From the NCBI GenBank assembly GCA_023475715.1, contig JAMCVO010000423.1, positions 1 through 8,854 on the forward strand: a DNA stretch of 8,854 nucleotides. The letters are read 5' to 3'. The stretch is from Actinomycetota bacterium (GTDB lineage: Bacteria > Actinomycetota > Humimicrobiia > Humimicrobiales > Humimicrobiaceae). Every line of letters starts with the position of its first letter. Position 1 is the first letter of the stretch. Shown piece by piece: positions 1-8,161 of the stretch. The notes under the pieces were generated by a model. The model made no database searches. It was not told the origin of the DNA and worked only from the letters and a program-made list of their open reading frames with translations. Both the position numbers and the translations under genes were made by a program.

Positions 1-379
1 CATTATCTAGAACAATAAGCTCATGTTTGGGGGCAACTCTTTTTAAATAACTGACATATTTTTTCTCCGTAATAACTATTCTAGTATTGAGCAAGCTTAA
101 AATATGTAAATGTTTTTCTTCTGGATGAGATGGCAGGAGTGGCACATATGCACCTCCAGATTTCAAAATGCCAAGCATGCCAACTAAAAATAAATCGCTC
201 CGATCCATAAATATAGCCACATGCTTTTCTGCTATATGATTGATATCATTTAAATAATTAGCTAGATAATTGGCGTGAGAATTCAACTGCAAATAAGTTA
301 GAGTTTTATCTTTAAATCTGATTGCTATTGCATTGGGGTTTTTCTGCGCTTGAGCTTCAAATAAACTAATAAAAGTATG
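1..379 (-). other. A3 adenylation domain, N-terminal part only
   Basis: This is the start of a fourth visible A domain: SLFEAQAQKNP, LTYLQLN and MLGILKSGGAYVP (residues about 2599-2674). The window ends before the ATP loop and the substrate pocket, so specificity cannot be read. The PxDP part of the A2 core is altered: Leu2676 (codon 134-136) stands where Asp is usual. Confidence 0.85.
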
Positions 380-3300
380 GCCAAAGTCGGTCTTATATTC
401 ACGATAGTTTTTGCCCAAAATATAATTCGATTTTTCTTCCGAAGATAATACTTCCAGTTCCTTAATACGCTTACTAGGGGCAAATAAAATAGATTCCAAT
501 AAATTAACAAAATAATTAACTATTTTGTTAATCGTCTCAGCTTTAAACAAGCTTGTTTTATAAATGACATTGCCGATAATTTGTGATTCGGCTTCGATAA
601 AAGCAAAGTTTAAATCAAACTTAGCTCCAAAATTAGATATATCAAGATACTCAACAAGTAACTTATGTATTGTCGGTTTTTCAAAGTCGCTATAGTTATG
701 CATTTCGAAAACAACTTGAAAAATTGGATTGCGCCCAACATTTCGCGCAGCGCCTATCTCATCAACTAATTTCTCAAATGGAATATCTTGGTGAGATTGT
801 ACCTCTAAGCATATACCCTTAATCTCTTTTAAAAATTCCAGAAAACTTGCGTCTCTGTTAATCTTACTACGAACCGGTAATGTATTTACAAAAAAACCAA
901 CCAACCCCTCAGTTTCGCGAGAATTACGACCCGCAACTGTTGTGCCTATTGTTATATCATCTTGATCAGCATATTTACATAATAAAACTTTAAATATTGC
1001 CAACAAAATCATGTATAAGCTACAACACTCTTTCAGAGCCAATCTCTTTAGCTTTTTGGTTATATCCTTATCTAATAAAAAATTTACTACTCCCCCGTGA
1101 TGATCCTCATTCATTGGCCTTTTATAATCAAAAGCCAACTCTAAATTACTATACCCGCGCAAATACTCTTTCCAGTATGCTAATTGCTCATCTAAAACTT
1201 TACCCGATAACTGCTTCCTTTGCCAAACAGCAAAATCAGCATATTGAATGGGCAATTCTCTTAAATTACATTGGCGACCCTCTGTTTTGCTGTTATATAA
1301 TTCACACAATTCTTTTTGCAAAATATCTACTGACCAACCATCGCTTATTATATGATGCATATTTATTACAATAACATGATCATTAGCATGAATTTTTAAT
1401 AGGTTGGCATATATCAAGGGGCCCTCCGCCAAATTAAACACCCTACTTAGACAATCTGTTACTTTTTTCTGTAATATATTTTCTTTTATGATTTCAATTT
1501 GAAGTTGAATTTCAAAAGGTGATAAAATTTTCTGATAAGGCACTCCTTGTATATTAATAAATATAGTTCGCAAGCTCTCATGTCTTACAATCAACTCATT
1601 TAAACACAGATTTAAAATTGTTATATCAAGATCACCTTTTAATCTAACAATAAAAGGTACATTATAAGTTGATCCTCCACCTTCGTATTGATCAATAAAC
1701 CACAGCCGTTGTTGCGAAAAAGAAAGCGGCAGGGGTTTGTCGCGTGAAACTAAATTTATCTTCTGGCAACGATGTTCTATACATGAGTTTTGTTGTATGT
1801 ATTTTGCCTCTTCTCTAACTGTCATGCATTCAAATACCATTTTTACTGGGAATACCACCCCAAATACAAGCTGTATTCTTGAAACCAGTTTAGTTGCTAA
1901 TAAAGAATTACCCCCCAATTCAAAAAAATTATCCACTACACTAATTCTTTCTATATCTAATACTTCACTCCAAATTTGCGTTAAAATGACTTCTTCCTTA
2001 TACCGTGGCTTAATATAATTTTTTTTATTTTTTAACTTACTTATATTTAACTTAGGCAATAAATTTCTGCTCACTTTGCCATTAACTGTTAGGGGTATGG
2101 CTTCAATCCTTACAAAAAAATCTGGGATCATATAATCTGGCAATTGCTTCTTCAGATAAGTACGCAATTTATTGCCAATTTTACTATCATTTGATTTTAC
2201 ATAGGCAATCAAATACTTCTGGTTATTTTCTTCTTCAGCAACAACTATGCTTTGCGATACACCAATATGACCATTTATAGCTATTTCTATTTCTTCTGGC
2301 TCTATTCTATGTCCTCTAAGTTTAATTTGATTATCAACTCTACCAACAAATTCCACGCTTCCGTCAGATAACAATCTTACTAAATCACCAGTCTTATATA
2401 TCCTGGTATAGCCATTTATCTCATCTGCTTTAGTCATAAATGGGTTAGAAATAAATTTTTCCACTGTAAACGCAGATTTATTTAAGTAACCCCTTGCGAG
2501 ACCAGCACCGCCAATATAAAGCTCACCAACCCCACCAATTGGTGTCCGATTAAGGTATGAGTCTAAAATATAAATTCTTTCATTAAAAAGCGGCTTACCG
2601 ATAATAGATGGTAATTGTTTTAAATTACTTTCATGAACAGTACTCCAAATAGTTGTTTCTGTAGGGCCATAAACATTAAAAACTTTTCTAAAACATTTGT
2701 GCAATTTCTTTTGCACATCCAAATCTAATTGCTCACCGCCAGTAAGTGCAATTATGTCATATGCAACATTAGTATCTATATCATCAAATAGTTGTCGCCA
2801 AATAGACGGGGTCTGCTGCAAAAAATTAATTTCAGATTGATATCGAACAAATACTTTCTTAAAAGACTCTAGGGTTGCCAAATATAGTGTGCCAATGCTA
2901 ATCAAAGGAAGTAAATACTCTAAGCCAAAAATATCAAAAACATAGTTAGTAATACTTAGTAATTTGATATTGCTAAGTTTAAATTTATTGATAAAACCCA
3001 ACACAAAAGAACACAAAGCACGATGCTCAATCATAACACCTTTAGGTCTTCCGCTAGTTCCAGAAGTATAAATAACATAAGCAAGATCTGTTGGTTTACT
3101 ATTCAAACCCAGGTTCCGCTCCGAAAGCCGTGAGAGTTTATTCTTTAGTTTATTGTTATCAGTTGGCAATAGCTGGATCCGATCATTGTGAATGCGCCTG
3201 CCATTATCCATTTGACAAGCAGGTGTGTGTTGAGCTACCAAAGGTTCTAATTTTTTAATCAGATGCTCTTGGGTAATAATTAAACGTGTATCAGTATCTT

Positions 3301-6300
3301 TTAATATGTAATTTATTCTTTCGGATGGATAATTTGGATCAATTGGTACATAAGCTGCCCCAGCTTTCAGCACAGCCAAAATAGACACTATCATATCTGT
3401 GCTTCTATCTAGGCACAAAGCTATTAACTTATTGTCTTTGAACCCTGATAAATTTTTATTTAAATATTCCTCTCGAATATATCTTGCCAACTGGTTTGCT
3501 TTGGCATTGAGCTTACTATAGGTTAATTGCTCATTCTCAAAAACCATAGCAATAGCATTTGAGGCATGTTTTGCTTTATCTTCGAACAATTGGGAAATGT
3601 TTACATCCCAAGTATATTCAAAATCAGTTTCATTCCAGGTAAGAAATAATTGCTTTTCTTCAGGCAATAATATATTAATATCCTTGACCAAGATATCTGA
3701 AGCATCAACAATATTCGCTAATAATAAGTTATAACGATCAATCAATTTCTTTATTGTTTCTTCTTTAAATAAAGATAACTTATACTTTACTTTACCAAAT
3801 AAAGATTCAGCACTTTCAAACATCTCTATACTAAAATCGAATCTAGAGACGGTTTGCTGATATATTACTGGCACCTCAATAATATTATTCAAACCCAAAA
3901 TACCTGTATCTTCGGCTATATTTTGCTGCGCAAATAATATTTGAAATAAAGGATGACGGCTAGTATCTCTAATAATTTTTAGGTCATTTACTATTTTTTC
4001 AAATGGTAATTCTTGATGAGCATAAGCATCTAAGCAAACTTGTTTAACTTCGGCTAAGAATTCTGTAAATTTTTTATTACCGCACACCTTAGTTCTTAAT
4101 GGTAATGTATTAACAAAAAAGCCAATCAGGTCTTCAACTTCGGGAAAATTTCTATTTGCGGTCAATGTCCCGATTAATATATCGTCTTGCTGAGTTAACT
4201 TTGCCAACAAAATTTTAAATCCAGCCAACAATAACATAAATACACTAACATTTGCCTTAATAGCAAACATTTTTAATTTATTTTTGACTTCTTTTTTAAC
4301 CTCAAAAACTATTTCTGCCCCAGCAAAATCTTCTTCTTTTGGCCTAGCATAATCGGTTTGAAGGTTTAAATTTGCATATCCTTGTAACATATCACGCCAA
4401 TAAGTAAAATGACCCTGCATAACTTGATCCCGCAAGTGATCTTTTTGCCAACACGCATAATCTGCATACTGAACATTCAACTTGGGCAATCTATATACCC
4501 TGGATTCAAGTTTACTATTGTAATATTCTTTAAGATCACGACATAAATTACTAAATGACCAAGCGTCGCTTATAATATGGTGAAGATTTAGCAATAAAAC
4601 ATGCTCTTGTTTTTTTACCCTCAATAATCTCATTCTTATTAATGGCCCAGTAGACAAATCAAATTTATATGTAGACTCTTCCGATATAATCGTGTCAACA
4701 CCTCTTTCATCAATTTCTTCAGGTATTACTTTAATAGCTATAGGCCGTTGAACCGCTTGACAGGGAATGCCATCAGCCACGTCAAAAACTGTTCTTAAAC
4801 TTTCATGTCTTTCTATTAGTTGACTCAGACTCCATGATATAGCGTCAATGTCTAAAACACCCTTTAATTTAACAACATGCATAATATTGTAATTAGCCCG
4901 ATCTCCTTGATATTGAGTCATAAACCATAACCTTTCTTGGGCAAAAGATAGCGGTAGTTTCTCCCCAAATTCACGATATCGTGGAAAAATTTTTGATTTT
5001 GTAGGTGTTTTTTTAGTTTTGCACAGATATGCACTTTGTTTACTTATCGTAGGATTATCAAACACCATCTTAACTGGAAAAATTACATCAAATATCCTTT
5101 GAATTCGCGACGCCAATCTTACAGCTAACAAAGAATGTCCACCAATCTGAAAAAAATTATCATCAATTCCAATCTGATCTAACTTCAGCACATCACGCCA
5201 TACATCCGCAATTAATTTTTCCTCTTCAGTTTTGGGTGGGACAAAAATATTCGTACGAGAGAAATGATCCGTTGATATTCGTAATAATGCTTCTTTATTA
5301 GTCTTACCATTGGCGGTTACAGGCATCTCTTTTAATATACAAAAATAGTTAGGAATGGCGTATTCAGGCAAATATTTCATAATGTAACTACGCAATGATT
5401 GGGTAAATAAATCATCATTTTCAAATCTATCATCTCGAACAACAAAAGCTGTTATTTTAATTTGTTTATCTTCATCCTCTCTTGCTATAACACAAACGTT
5501 TCTAATACCATCGTAGCGCATAATTACTGCTTCCATTTCACCAATCTCAACCCTAAATCCTCTAACCTTAACCAAGTGATCGTTACGCCCTAATATCTCC
5601 ACATCTCCGTTTTGTAAAAAACGAGCTAAATCTCCGGTTTTAAACAGTTTAGAATCAGGACTAAAAATAAACGGGTTAGAAATGAACTTCTCATTAGTAA
5701 TTTCTGGCTGATTAAAATAACCATATGCCAAGCCATCCCCGGATAAATATAAATCTGCTGCCACGCCAACAGGCACAGGGTTTAAATTTTTATCTAAGAT
5801 ATAGCAACGTGTATTTGATATGATTAAATTTGATTTTTGCTTAAGATTAGCCAAAACTATGTTCTTGTATATAACAGAAGTTATTTCCGTTGAACCATAA
5901 CGATCATAAATACTTATTGATGGTAATAATTCTGCGCATCGCTCATAAAATGCCTTTGTTACTGCTTCGCCACTGATTTCTAAGTGCCGTAATTTCGGTA
6001 ACAAATTTGCTATATTTGGATAATGTTCAAACAATACTGCAAGTAACGATGGCACAACACCAAGGCGCGTAACCCCATATCTACTTAAATTTTCAACAAA
6101 TAGATTGGGATCTTTAGATATACCTTGTGGCATAATAATTAATTTAACCCCACGGGCCAAAGGACCAAATATTTCCCAAACAGCATCAACAAAGTTTACG
6201 TTGGCTTGTAGACAGCAAACTTCATTTTCTGCGAATGGTAAATTTTTCCAAACCCAATAAAAGCGATTCAGGATACCTAAATGATGACATAATACCCCCT

Positions 6301-8161
6301 TTGGCTTACCGGTAGATCCGGAGGTATAAATAACATACGCAAGATCTTTCGGATCAGATTGCAAAAAAATATTTTCCATGCTGTTCTGCGCAATTTTTTG
6401 CCAATCGCTATCCAATAAAATACATTCGCAATTAAATCTAGAATATTTATGAAAAAATTTACTTTCTGTAATTAATACCGGTGATTGCACATCGAGTAGT
6501 AAATGTTTTAAACGTTCGCTAGGTAACGCTGGATCCAAAGGAACATAAGCCGCGCCATTCTTCAGAATAGCAAGAATTGCAATAATAAAATCTATGGATC
6601 GCTCAAAACTAAGAGCAACCAAAGTATTTCTGCTTACACCTTTTTTATTTAAATAATGTGCAAGTTGGTTTGCCTTGCAATTGAGTTCGTCGAAAGTTAA
6701 AGAATGTTCTTGGTAAATGAGTGCAATAGATTTTGGTGTTTTATTAACCTGTGCTTCAAATAAATTATGAATACATTTTGACTTTGGATACTTTGTTACT
6801 GTGTGACAAATATTTTTAAGACGCGCTAATTCTTTTTTAGGTAAAATTGGTAGTCCAGCTATTTTTGCTGCTGGATTACTTATAGCACCCTCTGTCAACA
6901 CAGCCAAACTCTCCGCCATTCTTTGAATCGTATGCGTTTCAAATAAATCAATGCTATAAACAAAGCTTATCCCAAATTCATTATCGTCTTCAGTAACAAT
7001 CAAACTAAGATCAAATTTGTATGTATCCAAATCTTGTTCAACTGGCGCTCCCTCAAGCCCACAAAAATTAAATACCGTCTCCCCTCTTTTTTCCAACATA
7101 AACCAAGTCTGAAATATTGGATTATGGTCCATAGCACGACGTATCTGCAAAGCATCTACAATCTGATCAAATGGCACATCTTGATTCTCATAACCTGATA
7201 AAATAGCCTCACTTGTCTTGTTTAACACTTCTAAAAAAGATAAATCACCATCAAAGTTCATCCTATAGGCTAAAGAATTAACAAAAAAACCAACAGTCTC
7301 ACCAACATCAGGGTAATGCCTATTCGCTATTGGCGAACCAGTAACAACATCTTTTTGTCCAGTATAACGGTGTAACAGCAGCTGAAAAGCAGTCAAAAAG
7401 AAAGTAAATGAAGTAATATTATATAAACCATTAAATTTTTTTATTTTCAATGATAAAGCGCTCGACAAAGGTAATTCATAAACTTTAGATTTATAAGTTC
7501 TCACGTGTGAACGCGGCTTATCAAAAGGCAGCTGAATTATTTCAGGCACGTCATGTAAAACCGTTTTCCAGTAATCTAATTGTTTATTTAATATTTCACC
7601 TTTCAGCCATTCTCTTTGCCACAATGTAAAATCCGCATATTGAATTTTAACATCTGGAATAATTGCTTTTTTACCTTGCACAAATGAGTTATAAAAAATT
7701 CCCAACTCCTTAGCTATAATATTCATTGACCACCCATCAGTAATGATATGATGCATAATCATTGATAAAATATATTTTTCCTTTTCCAATCGTAATAATC
7801 GAACCATTACTAAAGGTAATTTGGATAAATCAAATTCAAATTGCAAACCTTCTTTCAAATGCATAGCAATCAATTCATTTTTTTTCTCTTCTGAAAAATG
7901 CTCCAAATTTATACACACTATATTAAAATCCATTTTTTCTTCTATAAATTGCATTGATTCATCGTTTATATCGCCAAACCAAGTTCTCAGAGACTCATGT
8001 CTATCGATTAATAAATTAAATGCTTTATTAAGGGCTTCTAGATTTAGATTCCCCTTTAACGTCAAATTCAATGGCATATTATATAAACCACCTTTTGGTG
8101 TTAATTTATTTAATACCCACATTCTTTGTTGTGCAAAAGACATCGGTAAATGTTCAGGCAT
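1..8161 (-). CDS. Multimodular non-ribosomal peptide synthetase, C-A-PCP-C-A-PCP-C-A(partial); 3' end outside window
   Basis: This megasynthase subunit elongates a peptide by three or more residues on carrier domains, presumably in the cytosol. The ATG at 8161 is chosen because an AAGGAG lies 8 bases upstream and the C1 motif LPMSFAQQRMW begins at residue 5. The frame is open for all 2720 visible codons. Domains by residue: C1 about 5-445 (HHIITDG 137-143), A1 463-960 (YTSGSTGKPKG from 612, NGK Lys953), PCP1 976-1046 (Ser1010), C2 1069-1503 (HHIISDA 1194-1200), A2 1521-2037 (YTSGTSGRPKG from 1698, NGK Lys2029), PCP2 2054-2123 (Ser2086), C3 2144-2577 (HHIISDG 2269-2275), and A3 from about 2595, cut at 2720. 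Domain lengths are normal for the family, and there is no frameshift or stop. Predicted pockets are VDWGESRSVK for A1 (unusual) and DILQLGVIWK for A2 (glycine-like). No E, MT, Cy or TE domain is seen. The gene is probably co-transcribed and translationally coupled with the upstream NRPS gene. The product is not recognised. Confidence 0.97.
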   Translation of the reverse strand, partial: MPEHLPMSFAQQRMWVLNKLTPKGGLYNMPLNLTLKGNLNLEALNKAFNLLIDRHESLRTWFGDINDESMQFIEEKMDFNIVCINLEHFSEEKKNELIAMHLKEGLQFEFDLSKLPLVMVRLLRLEKEKYILSMIMHHIITDGWSMNIIAKELGIFYNSFVQGKKAIIPDVKIQYADFTLWQREWLKGEILNKQLDYWKTVLHDVPEIIQLPFDKPRSHVRTYKSKVYELPLSSALSLKIKKFNGLYNITSFTFFLTAFQLLLHRYTGQKDVVTGSPIANRHYPDVGETVGFFVNSLAYRMNFDGDLSFLEVLNKTSEAILSGYENQDVPFDQIVDALQIRRAMDHNPIFQTWFMLEKRGETVFNFCGLEGAPVEQDLDTYKFDLSLIVTEDDNEFGISFVYSIDLFETHTIQRMAESLAVLTEGAISNPAAKIAGLPILPKKELARLKNICHTVTKYPKSKCIHNLFEAQVNKTPKSIALIYQEHSLTFDELNCKANQLAHYLNKKGVSRNTLVALSFERSIDFIIAILAILKNGAAYVPLDPALPSERLKHLLLDVQSPVLITESKFFHKYSRFNCECILLDSDWQKIAQNSMENIFLQSDPKDLAYVIYTSGSTGKPKGVLCHHLGILNRFYWVWKNLPFAENEVCCLQANVNFVDAVWEIFGPLARGVKLIIMPQGISKDPNLFVENLSRYGVTRLGVVPSLLAVLFEHYPNIANLLPKLRHLEISGEAVTKAFYERCAELLPSISIYDRYGSTEITSVIYKNIVLANLKQKSNLIISNTRCYILDKNLNPVPVGVAADLYLSGDGLAYGYFNQPEITNEKFISNPFIFSPDSKLFKTGDLARFLQNGDVEILGRNDHLVKVRGFRVEIGEMEAVIMRYDGIRNVCVIAREDEDKQIKITAFVVRDDRFENDDLFTQSLRSYIMKYLPEYAIPNYFCILKEMPVTANGKTNKEALLRISTDHFSRTNIFVPPKTEEEKLIADVWRDVLKLDQIGIDDNFFQIGGHSLLAVRLASRIQRIFDVIFPVKMVFDNPTISKQSAYLCKTKKTPTKSKIFPRYREFGEKLPLSFAQERLWFMTQYQGDRANYNIMHVVKLKGVLDIDAISWSLSQLIERHESLRTVFDVADGIPCQAVQRPIAIKVIPEEIDERGVDTIISEESTYKFDLSTGPLIRMRLLRVKKQEHVLLLNLHHIISDAWSFSNLCRDLKEYYNSKLESRVYRLPKLNVQYADYACWQKDHLRDQVMQGHFTYWRDMLQGYANLNLQTDYARPKEEDFAGAEIVFEVKKEVKNKLKMFAIKANVSVFMLLLAGFKILLAKLTQQDDILIGTLTANRNFPEVEDLIGFFVNTLPLRTKVCGNKKFTEFLAEVKQVCLDAYAHQELPFEKIVNDLKIIRDTSRHPLFQILFAQQNIAEDTGILGLNNIIEVPVIYQQTVSRFDFSIEMFESAESLFGKVKYKLSLFKEETIKKLIDRYNLLLANIVDASDILVKDINILLPEEKQLFLTWNETDFEYTWDVNISQLFEDKAKHASNAIAMVFENEQLTYSKLNAKANQLARYIREEYLNKNLSGFKDNKLIALCLDRSTDMIVSILAVLKAGAAYVPIDPNYPSERINYILKDTDTRLIITQEHLIKKLEPLVAQHTPACQMDNGRRIHNDRIQLLPTDNNKLKNKLSRLSERNLGLNSKPTDLAYVIYTSGTSGRPKGVMIEHRALCSFVLGFINKFKLSNIKLLSITNYVFDIFGLEYLLPLISIGTLYLATLESFKKVFVRYQSEINFLQQTPSIWRQLFDDIDTNVAYDIIALTGGEQLDLDVQKKLHKCFRKVFNVYGPTETTIWSTVHESNLKQLPSIIGKPLFNERIYILDSYLNRTPIGGVGELYIGGAGLARGYLNKSAFTVEKFISNPFMTKADEINGYTRIYKTGDLVRLLSDGSVEFVGRVDNQIKLRGHRIEPEEIEIAINGHIGVSQSIVVAEEENNQKYLIAYVKSNDSKIGNKLRTYLKKQLPDYMIPDFFVRIEAIPLTVNGKVSRNLLPKLNISKLKNKKNYIKPRYKEEVILTQIWSEVLDIERISVVDNFFELGGNSLLATKLVSRIQLVFGVVFPVKMVFECMTVREEAKYIQQNSCIEHRCQKINLVSRDKPLPLSFSQQRLWFIDQYEGGGSTYNVPFIVRLKGDLDITILNLCLNELIVRHESLRTIFINIQGVPYQKILSPFEIQLQIEIIKENILQKKVTDCLSRVFNLAEGPLIYANLLKIHANDHVIVINMHHIISDGWSVDILQKELCELYNSKTEGRQCNLRELPIQYADFAVWQRKQLSGKVLDEQLAYWKEYLRGYSNLELAFDYKRPMNEDHHGGVVNFLLDKDITKKLKRLALKECCSLYMILLAIFKVLLCKYADQDDITIGTTVAGRNSRETEGLVGFFVNTLPVRSKINRDASFLEFLKEIKGICLEVQSHQDIPFEKLVDEIGAARNVGRNPIFQVVFEMHNYSDFEKPTIHKLLVEYLDISNFGAKFDLNFAFIEAESQIIGNVIYKTSLFKAETINKIVNYFVNLLESILFAPSKRIKELEVLSSEEKSNYILGKNYREYKTDFGHTFISLFEAQAQKNPNAIAIRFKDKTLTYLQLNSHANYLANYLNDINHIAEKHVAIFMDRSDLFLVGMLGILKSGGAYVPLLPSHPEEKHLHILSLLNTRIVITEKKYVSYLKRVAPKHELIVLDN
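431..1732 (-). other. C3 condensation domain
   Basis: The motifs are LPLSFSQQRLWF (from residue 2144), RHESLRTIF, HHIISDGWS (2269-2277; catalytic His2270), YADFAVWQRK, VAGRNSRETEGLVGFFVNT and QDIPFEKLV. All catalytic residues are intact. It should condense the glycyl chain on PCP2 with the residue chosen by A3. Confidence 0.92.
1793..2002 (-). other. PCP2 carrier domain
   Basis: The core DNFFELGGNSLLA has the modified Ser at residue 2086 (codon 1904-1906). The following FPVKMVF is shared with PCP1 but not with PCP0, which points to a common origin of PCP1 and PCP2. It is preceded by a Lys/Asn-rich A-PCP linker written on A-tracts. Confidence 0.93.
2051..3601 (-). other. A2 adenylation domain, predicted glycine-activating
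   Basis: The cores are LTYSKLN, LKAGAAYVPIDP, YTSGTSGRPKG (from residue 1698), VFDIFGLEYL (1741-1750), YGPTE (1831-1835), YKTGDLVR, LRGHRIEPEEIE and NGK (Lys2029). Hand-aligned pocket residues are D1743, I1744, L1747, Q1782, L1806, G1808, V1830, I1838, W1839 and K2029, that is DILQLGVIWK. This differs from the known glycine code DILQLGLIWK at one variable position. A hydrophilic segment of about 45 residues (1640-1685) before the A3 core is longer than in A1. Confidence 0.9.
3653..4957 (-). other. C2 condensation domain with HHxxxDA active-site motif
   Basis: The motifs are LPLSFAQERLWF (from residue 1069), RHESLRTVF, HHIISDAWS (1194-1202), YADYACWQK, ANRNFPEVEDLIGFFVNT and QELPFEKIV. The catalytic His1195 and structural Asp1199 are present, but the usual Gly after the Asp is Ala1200 (codon 4562-4564). 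The change is conservative and activity is likely kept. It would join the A1-activated unit to glycine from A2. Confidence 0.92.
5024..5236 (-). other. PCP1 carrier domain
   Basis: The core DNFFQIGGHSLLA has the phosphopantetheine Ser at residue 1010 (codon 5132-5134). It is followed by FPVKMVFDNPTI and a Lys/Thr-rich linker (about 1047-1059) leading to C2. It needs a phosphopantetheinyl transferase encoded elsewhere. Confidence 0.93.
5282..6775 (-). other. A1 adenylation domain, unusual beta-amino-acid-like pocket (VDWGESRSVK)
   Basis: This domain activates an amino acid as its adenylate and loads PCP1. All cores are present: LTFDELN, LKNGAAYVP, YTSGSTGKPKG (from residue 612), NFVDAVWEIFG (656-666), YGSTE (755-759), KTGDLAR (841-847), RGFRVEIGEME and NGK (Lys953). 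Hand alignment to the GrsA pocket positions gives V658, D659, W662, G701, E728, S730, R754, S762, V763 and K953. The usual Asp at position 235 is Val, and Asp moves to position 236, as in beta-alanine A domains (VDWVISLADK). The Glu, Arg and missing 331-Asp do not match that code. The substrate is therefore probably a beta- or otherwise non-alpha amino acid, and its identity is unknown. Confidence 0.85.
6827..8149 (-). other. C1 condensation domain
   Basis: The motifs are in order: LPMSFAQQRMW (residues 5-15), RHESLRTWF (54-62), HHIITDGWS (137-145; catalytic His138), YADFTLWQRE from 175, GSPIANR from 275, VGFFVNS from 290 and QDVPFDQIV from 327. All key residues are present, so it should be active. 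The pattern is of the ordinary L-to-L type, and there is no dual epimerisation signature that I can see. It sits at the N-terminus with only four residues before it, so it receives the chain from PCP0 in trans without an obvious docking segment. Confidence 0.92.
8154..8161 (-). other. 8-base stop/start overlap (ATGCCTGA) joining the two NRPS genes
   Basis: The ATG of the second gene lies one base out of frame with the final codons (AAT GCC TGA) of the first. Overlaps of this size with a good ribosome site usually mean translational coupling, which would keep the two subunits near equal amounts. No promoter or terminator can fit between the genes. Confidence 0.85.

Noticed and set aside
325..510. 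Minus-strand open frame of 61 codons in another frame
   Set aside because: It lies inside the continuous NRPS frame at the C3-A3 border, which reads through with correct motifs, so it is an out-of-frame shadow.
997..1374. Plus-strand open frame of 125 codons
   Set aside because: It lies wholly antisense to the C3 coding region, which has intact catalytic motifs. It shows no domain-like sequence and is an antisense shadow.
1737..2018. Plus-strand open frame of 93 codons
   Set aside because: It is antisense to PCP2 and the following linker. Its composition follows from the opposite strand, and it has no independent motif.
5282..6775. Firm assignment of A1 as beta-alanine specific
   Set aside because: Only the Val-Asp-Trp start, the Ser at 301 and the invariant Lys agree with the beta-alanine code. 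Positions 278, 299, 322, 330 and 331 differ, so the substrate is left open.
1..8161. A possible frameshift or stop inside the large gene
   Set aside because: Codon-by-codon reading from 8161 to 2 found no in-frame stop, and every expected motif falls in the same frame.
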